This document shows, piece by piece, positions 6,605-10,689 of a DNA stretch of 10,689 bases. How positions within the stretch are numbered: the first letter of the stretch is position 1; each line of letters begins with the position of its first letter. The stretch is from assembly GCA_028293225.1 (NCBI GenBank), contig JAQGPE010000764.1, positions 1-10,689 of the forward strand, given 5' to 3'. Origin of the DNA: Akkermansiaceae bacterium. Its GTDB lineage: Bacteria > Verrucomicrobiota > Verrucomicrobiia > Verrucomicrobiales > Akkermansiaceae. The notes beneath the pieces are model-generated. The model was given only the letters and a program-made list of their open reading frames with translations, did no database searches and was not told where the DNA came from. Made by a program: the position numbers and the translations under genes.

Positions 6605-8473
6605 ATGGCTGAAACTCCCAGCGCTCTTCCGGATCTCCTGACCCGCGATCTGGACCCGGCCGATCTGACGACGGCGGTGGTGCGGGCGAATCTTGAGCAG
6701 CTCGCTGCAGGCGCGGTCGTAAAGGCTGGCGACGACACTGAAGCCACCGCCGTCTCGCGTCTCGCGGTCGCAAAGCGTCGTCCGGCCTGGAAGCTTCCGC
6801 TGCTGCTGGCATGCTTGGCTTTCGCCGTCCTTGGGATCGCCGCATATCGCGACTTGTCCCTCGCTTTCGCAGGCGCACTCGGCAGCGATCGGCCCCATCC
6901 CTGGCGGGGGATGAGAGAGGGCGTCCTCCAAAGGCTGGCCGACCCGGATGCGATCTATCGTCCGGGCGACCAATCGGCTGAGGAATGGTGCGAGCGGACG
7001 CGGAAAGCGTTCGATCGACAGCCGGACAGCGTGGCCGCCTACTATCTCTACGTCAGCATCTTCCAGCTGATCAGGGGGGAGATGCCGCCCGATTTCAACT
7101 CGGTCACCGCCAGACTTGAACCGGACAACGCGATCTGGCCGCTGCTGAAATCCAACTGGCAAACGAAACGTGCATGGGATTTCCGCGTCAGCCGGGGCGA
7201 ACCGGATACGGAGTGGACTTCCCGGGCGGTGGACTGTTTGCGGAAAGCCGCGGGTTGTCCGCGGGTCGATTACCATTTGCAGGAAATCGGGCAGCTCTGG
7301 CGGCGCGACCTCCATCCCGTCACGGTAGCCGAGGCGGTCGCTCTCTCTCCTTCACAAGGAAACACGGAGGATTTTATTCTGCATCCGGAGTACTACGCGA
7401 CTTCAGCACTGATTTTTGGAGCCAAGCAGCTTTCCGAGCCTGAGGCGCGCGGGGATTTCCTCCGGATGACTGGGCCCCTGATGATTCGCTACCTTTTGGC
7501 CACAGGCCGCGAGGGGGGTATCCCAACGCAGACTTTGACGAAATATGCCGTGGCGGCCGGCCTGACTGACGAGGCGGCCCGACTGAGAAGGCTTGATCAT
7601 CTGGTGAGTTCCGCCGGGCAGGAAATGGCGGCGAGACCGAAGGAGGCGGGAGCATGGGGCGCAGTTCTCGACATTCATTGGTTTTGGCCGGATTTTCATG
7701 AGGATTGGGGTGAGTCAGAGCTCGATCTGAGGCTGATGAACCGGGTCGCCGCCTTGAAAACGGCCCTGTTGTCGTCCGGGGCGTTCTGTTTGGTCGCAGG
7801 CTTGCTGGTTTGGCTGCGGCTGATTCCGCGGCCGGTCATCCCGGCGAAAATCGCGCGTTGCGTGGCTCCCATGATCGATCGCCCTGGTCGCATCGTCAGG
7901 GCCTCCGTGGTCCTCGTGATGACCCTGATCCTGGCATGGGCTTCTGCGGGAGTGGTAGAAAACTCCAATGATCATGGCTCCGAAATCTTCCTGGCCGCTA
8001 TCGGTGGAGGGGCTCTGTTAGGTCTCAGTTTCGTCTTTCAGTCCGCCAGGATCTCCGTCGCGCGATCGACAGCCATCTTGGGACTGCGGCCCACCGGTCG
8101 CCGCCTGATGCTCGGGCGATTGATGAAGTTGCTGGCGTTGCTGGCGGTGGGATTCTGGGTTGCTTCGACCCATGTGAAGGATTTTCAGATCTTCGCCATC
8201 TTCATGGCCGGGTCGGTGATCCTGGTCTGGCTGGCCTGCATCGGGCTCGGTTATGCGAACCCGGTGAATAGCACCCGCCACCGGCTGATGGCTCGCTTTC
8301 TCCTGCCGGTGTTCTTCACCGCCAGCCTCGTGCTCGGTCTGGCGGGGATGGGGGTGGGCGCTTTTGAACGGCACCTGGTTCAGGAAGCCTGGGCCGCCGC
8401 GCCGGGTCCGCTGTCCGACCTTTCCCCAGAGACGAAGGCCGGTCTTGAAGCCCTGCTGAAGGAGTGGCAGTGA
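6605..8473 (+). CDS. Large uncharacterised membrane protein, 1+6 helix architecture (paralogue B)
   Basis: I do not recognise this 622-residue protein. It repeats the plan of its upstream neighbour: a soluble N-terminus of about 60 residues ending in AKRRPAWK, a helix (about 63-83), an outer domain of about 300 residues, six helices (about 384-405, 433-450, 460-479, 505-522, 529-550, 562-582) and a tail of about 40 residues. Basic loops again follow helices 2, 4 and 6. The motif 'ARLEPDNAIWPLLKS' (169-183) aligns in position and wording with 'REIDPGNGIWLELKA' of the neighbour; it is a TPR-like helix pair seen in verrucomicrobial hypothetical proteins. Elsewhere identity looks low, so the duplication would be old. 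The ribosome site before the ATG is weak (AAAAGA). It ends 10 bases from the convergent lipB stop. Function is unknown; a two-protein membrane complex is only an inference. Confidence 0.85.
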   Translation: MAETPSALPDLLTRDLDPADLTTAVVRANLEQLAAGAVVKAGDDTEATAVSRLAVAKRRPAWKLPLLLACLAFAVLGIAAYRDLSLAFAGALGSDRPHPWRGMREGVLQRLADPDAIYRPGDQSAEEWCERTRKAFDRQPDSVAAYYLYVSIFQLIRGEMPPDFNSVTARLEPDNAIWPLLKSNWQTKRAWDFRVSRGEPDTEWTSRAVDCLRKAAGCPRVDYHLQEIGQLWRRDLHPVTVAEAVALSPSQGNTEDFILHPEYYATSALIFGAKQLSEPEARGDFLRMTGPLMIRYLLATGREGGIPTQTLTKYAVAAGLTDEAARLRRLDHLVSSAGQEMAARPKEAGAWGAVLDIHWFWPDFHEDWGESELDLRLMNRVAALKTALLSSGAFCLVAGLLVWLRLIPRPVIPAKIARCVAPMIDRPGRIVRASVVLVMTLILAWASAGVVENSNDHGSEIFLAAIGGGALLGLSFVFQSARISVARSTAILGLRPTGRRLMLGRLMKLLALLAVGFWVASTHVKDFQIFAIFMAGSVILVWLACIGLGYANPVNSTRHRLMARFLLPVFFTASLVLGLAGMGVGAFERHLVQEAWAAAPGPLSDLSPETKAGLEALLKEWQ

Positions 8474-8483
8474 GCCGCTGCAC

Positions 8484-9104
8484 TTATCTCTGAAACAGCG
8501 CCGTGAAGTGCGGACGGAAGGCGGTGGAGAACTCCTCCACCGAGACCGGCCGGCCGGCTTCCTGGCTGACGCAGGTCATGATCACGCCATCGATGCCGCA
8601 CGGGGTGATGGCGAAAAACGGCAGCAGCGACTCCGGAGTGATGTTGATCGCGAAGCCGTGCATGGAGATCCACTTCTTCACGCCGACTCCCAGCGAGGCG
8701 AGCTTGCGGCCCTGGACCCACACGCCGGTCATGCCTTGCTGGCGACCGGCTGCGATCCCAAAGTCGCCACAGGTGCGGATGAGTGCTTCCTCCAGGTTGC
8801 GGAGGTGGGCATGCAGGTCGCGGTGGCGCTCGCGCAGGTCGAGGATCGGGTAGCCGACCAGTTGGCCGGGGCCGTGATAGGTGGCCTGGCCGCCGCGGTT
8901 GGTCTCGAAAACAGGGGCCGGCAGCAACTCCGGCTCACGCAGAGAGGACTGATCGCGCAGGCGGCCGATGGTGTAGACCGGCGCATGCTCCAGCAGCAGC
9001 AGCTGTTCGCCACCGCTCCCATCCAGGATCGCAGCAACCGCAGCCTCCTGGATTTCCAGGCCTTCCTGATACGGCACTCGATTGCCCAGCCAGTTCGGAT
9101 TCAT
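8484..9104 (-). CDS. lipB: Octanoyltransferase LipB (lipoate biosynthesis)
   Basis: It transfers the octanoyl group from acyl carrier protein to the lipoyl domains of 2-oxoacid dehydrogenases and the glycine cleavage H protein, ahead of LipA. The 206-residue product has the family motifs in order: LLLLEHAPVYTIGR (35-48), RGGQATYHGPGQLVGYP (70-86), the GRKLASLGVGVKKW segment with catalytic Lys134, HGFAINI (149-155) and PCGIDGV with catalytic Cys169. Length is normal and all key residues are present. It is the last gene of the minus-strand cluster, 15 bases after ruvC, and probably co-transcribed with it. No Shine-Dalgarno sequence is evident. lipA is not in the window. It is cytoplasmic. Confidence 0.95.
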   Translation of the reverse strand: MNPNWLGNRVPYQEGLEIQEAAVAAILDGSGGEQLLLLEHAPVYTIGRLRDQSSLREPELLPAPVFETNRGGQATYHGPGQLVGYPILDLRERHRDLHAHLRNLEEALIRTCGDFGIAAGRQQGMTGVWVQGRKLASLGVGVKKWISMHGFAINITPESLLPFFAITPCGIDGVIMTCVSQEAGRPVSVEEFSTAFRPHFTALFQR

Positions 9105-9119
9105 CGGGGAAAAGGGGAG

Positions 9120-9623
9120 TCAGATGGGGCGGCGGTCGAGCATCTTGGCCCGCAGCGGGTCGGAGGCCTGGATGTGCGCCAGCCCGATCGCCAAGGCGTC
9201 GGCGGCATCGTGCGGCGGCGTCTCCGCCAGACCTAAAAGCGCGCGGACCATGAACGCAACCTGCTGTTTGTCGGCGGAGCCTTTTCCGACCACCGCCATC
9301 TTGATCTTCATCGGCGAATACTCGTAGATCGGCAATCCCGCATCGGCGGCCGCGATCAGCGCGGCGGCGCGGGCGGCACCCATCGAGATCGCGGTCTTGT
9401 GTGACTGCACGAAGATGATGCCTTCCACCGCCACTTCATCGGGCTGGTGCTTCTGGATCACATGCATCAGGTGCGTCCGCACCGCCGACAGCGCCGCCGA
9501 CTGCGGCAGCCGCGCGGGGATGGTGATCACGTCATAGGCCAGCGCCCGGACCTCGCGGCCGGAGCCTTCCACCACCGCATATCCGGTATTGCGGATGGCA
9601 GGGTCGATCGCAAGGACACGCAT
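9120..9623 (-). CDS. ruvC: Crossover junction endodeoxyribonuclease RuvC
   Basis: It resolves Holliday junctions during recombination, normally acting with the RuvAB branch-migration motor. The 167-residue product has the RNase H-like fold signature and the four catalytic acids: Asp7 (LAIDPAIRNTGYAV), Glu67 (VAVEGIIF), Asp139 and Asp142 (PPHDAADALAIGLAH). The KGSADKQQV block (114-122) also fits the family. Length is typical. The start MRVLAIDP is the usual RuvC beginning. It sits between the small membrane gene (3-base gap) and lipB (15-base gap), so translation is probably coupled. ruvA and ruvB are not visible here. Confidence 0.95.
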   Translation of the reverse strand: MRVLAIDPAIRNTGYAVVEGSGREVRALAYDVITIPARLPQSAALSAVRTHLMHVIQKHQPDEVAVEGIIFVQSHKTAISMGAARAAALIAAADAGLPIYEYSPMKIKMAVVGKGSADKQQVAFMVRALLGLAETPPHDAADALAIGLAHIQASDPLRAKMLDRRPI

Positions 9624-9626
9624 GGC

Positions 9627-9890
9627 TCAGTAGCGCTGGTCGGCGCTCTTGCGGGTTTTGAGGAAAATCCAGACCGACAGGATCACCAGCGGAATGCCGA
9701 GCCAGAGCCCGACGTGGACGCAGGAAAGCAGCAACTGGTGCGGCCCTTCGGTCTTTTTATGATCCGGCAAATCCTTCCAGACCGACAGCCCGTAGGCGCC
9801 GATGCCCGCGATGATCAGCGGGATCATCGCCAGCATGCCCGCGACGCAGCCCAGGGGCGTTCCGCGGATGCTGGCATTTTCGAGATCCAT
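9627..9890 (-). CDS. Small two-helix membrane protein of unknown function
   Basis: This is an 87-residue protein with two clear hydrophobic segments (about 14-37 and 54-77), joined by a polar loop (KDLPDHKKTEGPHQ) and ending in a basic tail (KTRKSADQRY). It resembles no family I can name. The tight spacing, 13 bases after the helicase stop and 3 before the ruvC start on the same strand, supports a real gene in the operon. Topology is uncertain: both the middle loop and the tail carry positive charge, but the tail looks more clearly cytoplasmic. The context (RNA helicase, RuvC) does not suggest a function. Confidence 0.75.
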   Translation of the reverse strand: MDLENASIRGTPLGCVAGMLAMIPLIIAGIGAYGLSVWKDLPDHKKTEGPHQLLLSCVHVGLWLGIPLVILSVWIFLKTRKSADQRY

Positions 9891-9903
9891 GGAGGAGCGA
9901 GCG

Positions 9904-10689
9904 TTAGCGCCGCTTCTTCTTGCCGCCGCCGGTCTTCTTGCGGATCGGCTTCGACGGTGAATCGTCCAGCAGCGCCGTGTAGATGTACGGGAAGCCGTCG
10001 AGCTTGCGGCGCGGGATCTTCTGATCGACGAAGATCTCCACCGACTTCGCGTATTCCAGCTCGTCGGCGGTCAGCAGCGTGAAGGCGTCGCCCTCCGCTT
10101 CGGCACGGCCGGTGCGGCCGATGCGGTGCACATAGTCCTCGGCGTTTTCCGGGACGCGGTAGTTGATGACGTGGGAGACGCCGGAGATGTCGATGCCGCG
10201 GGCGGCCACGTCGGTGGCGACCAGCACCTCGAACTCACCGGACTTGAAGCCGGCCAGCGCCTTCATGCGGTCGACCTGGCCGATGTCGGAGTGCATGGCG
10301 GCGACCTTCTCCTGGCCCTCGCGCTTGATCAGCGCGCAGACCTGGTCCGCTTCCTTGCGGGTGCGGGTGAAGATCATCACCGAGTGGTATTCCGTCTGGT
10401 CGAGCAGGGCGAGCAGCAGCTCGTCGCGCTGGTCCATGGAGACCGGGTAGAAGGCGTGGGTGACGGTGGAAGCCACGGCACGGCGGGCGATTTCCACGCT
10501 CTGCGGTTCGAACAGGCACCACTGGGCGAAGGTCTGGATCGCCGCCGGCATGGTGGCGGAGAAGAACAGCGTCTGGCGGCCTTCCCACGGGCAGAGATTG
10601 ACGATCTTGCGGACCTGCGGGAGGAAGCCCATGTCGAGCATGCGGTCCACTTCGTCCAGGATCAGGATCTTCACCTCATTGAAGCGCAT
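9904..10689 (-). CDS. DEAD-box-type RNA helicase (RhlE-like), N-terminus outside window
   Basis: This is the C-terminal 261 residues of an ATP-dependent RNA helicase; the start lies beyond the right edge, and the Met at the edge is internal. Motif II reads DEVD (12-15) within LILDEVDRMLDMGF, followed by SAT (44-46, motif III), MIFTRT (105-110, motif IV), VATDVAARGID (157-167, motif V) and HRIGRTGR (188-195, motif VI). DEVD in place of DEAD keeps both acidic residues and is a known variation. The DRMLDMGF wording and the short lysine-rich tail (IRKKTGGGKKKRR) suggest the RhlE branch, whose members work in ribosome assembly and RNA decay in the cytoplasm. Motifs Q, I, Ia and Ib are not visible. 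It is the first gene seen in the minus-strand cluster leading to ruvC and lipB. Confidence 0.92.
   Translation of the reverse strand: MRFNEVKILILDEVDRMLDMGFLPQVRKIVNLCPWEGRQTLFFSATMPAAIQTFAQWCLFEPQSVEIARRAVASTVTHAFYPVSMDQRDELLLALLDQTEYHSVMIFTRTRKEADQVCALIKREGQEKVAAMHSDIGQVDRMKALAGFKSGEFEVLVATDVAARGIDISGVSHVINYRVPENAEDYVHRIGRTGRAEAEGDAFTLLTADELEYAKSVEIFVDQKIPRRKLDGFPYIYTALLDDSPSKPIRKKTGGGKKKRR

Noticed and set aside
8474..8483. A shared terminator between paralogue B and lipB
   Set aside because: The convergent stops are only 10 bases apart and no hairpin with a T run is visible there.
8484..9253. Plus-strand open frames over lipB and ruvC
   Set aside because: They are antisense shadows. LipB and RuvC on the minus strand have intact catalytic motifs.

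Overview
The window is GC-rich bacterial DNA that looks chromosomal. The style of its core genes suggests Verrucomicrobiota (Luteolibacter-like). ParE and the YebC/YeeN protein resemble the forms seen in the Bacteroidota/Verrucomicrobiota part of the tree. The two large membrane proteins, with motifs such as 'EPDNAIWPLLK', also fit hypothetical proteins of that phylum. The assignment is inference from sequence style; there is no rRNA or other marker to settle it.

Layout. (1) Positions 2-412 hold the 3' end of an unrecognised plus-strand gene that enters from the left edge. (2) Positions 474-2318 hold parE, topoisomerase IV subunit B, and 2430-3143 hold a YebC/PmpR-family gene of the YeeN-like type, both on the plus strand. 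(3) Positions 3144-3522 are a non-coding stretch full of short repeats and hairpins: a 26-bp direct repeat in two copies, a GGCCC tandem repeat and several strong inverted repeats. (4) Positions 3523-3864 encode a small YciI/DGPF-domain protein, convergent with a VapBC toxin-antitoxin pair on the minus strand (vapB 4251-4511, vapC 3887-4273, overlapping by 23 bases). Just upstream of vapB is a clear operator made of two CCATAC-NCG-GTATGG palindromes. (5) Positions 4590-6506 and 6605-8473 encode two large membrane proteins with no recognised function. They share one architecture: a short cytoplasmic N-terminus, one membrane helix, about 300 residues outside, then six helices. They look like diverged paralogues. 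(6) On the minus strand, converging on them, is a compact cluster read in the order DEAD-box-type helicase (cut by the right edge), an 87-residue membrane protein, ruvC and lipB, with gaps of 3-15 bases.

Functionally, the flanks are housekeeping: chromosome decatenation (ParE), a translation/regulation factor (YebC), Holliday junction resolution (RuvC), lipoate attachment (LipB) and RNA remodelling (helicase). The middle (about 3.1-8.5 kb) is accessory in character: repeats, a toxin-antitoxin module and the uncharacterised membrane pair. The best candidates for something undescribed are the tandem membrane paralogues and the regulatory DNA around them: the VapBC operator 45 bp upstream of the first, and three 11-bp-phased CTTCA repeats upstream of the second.
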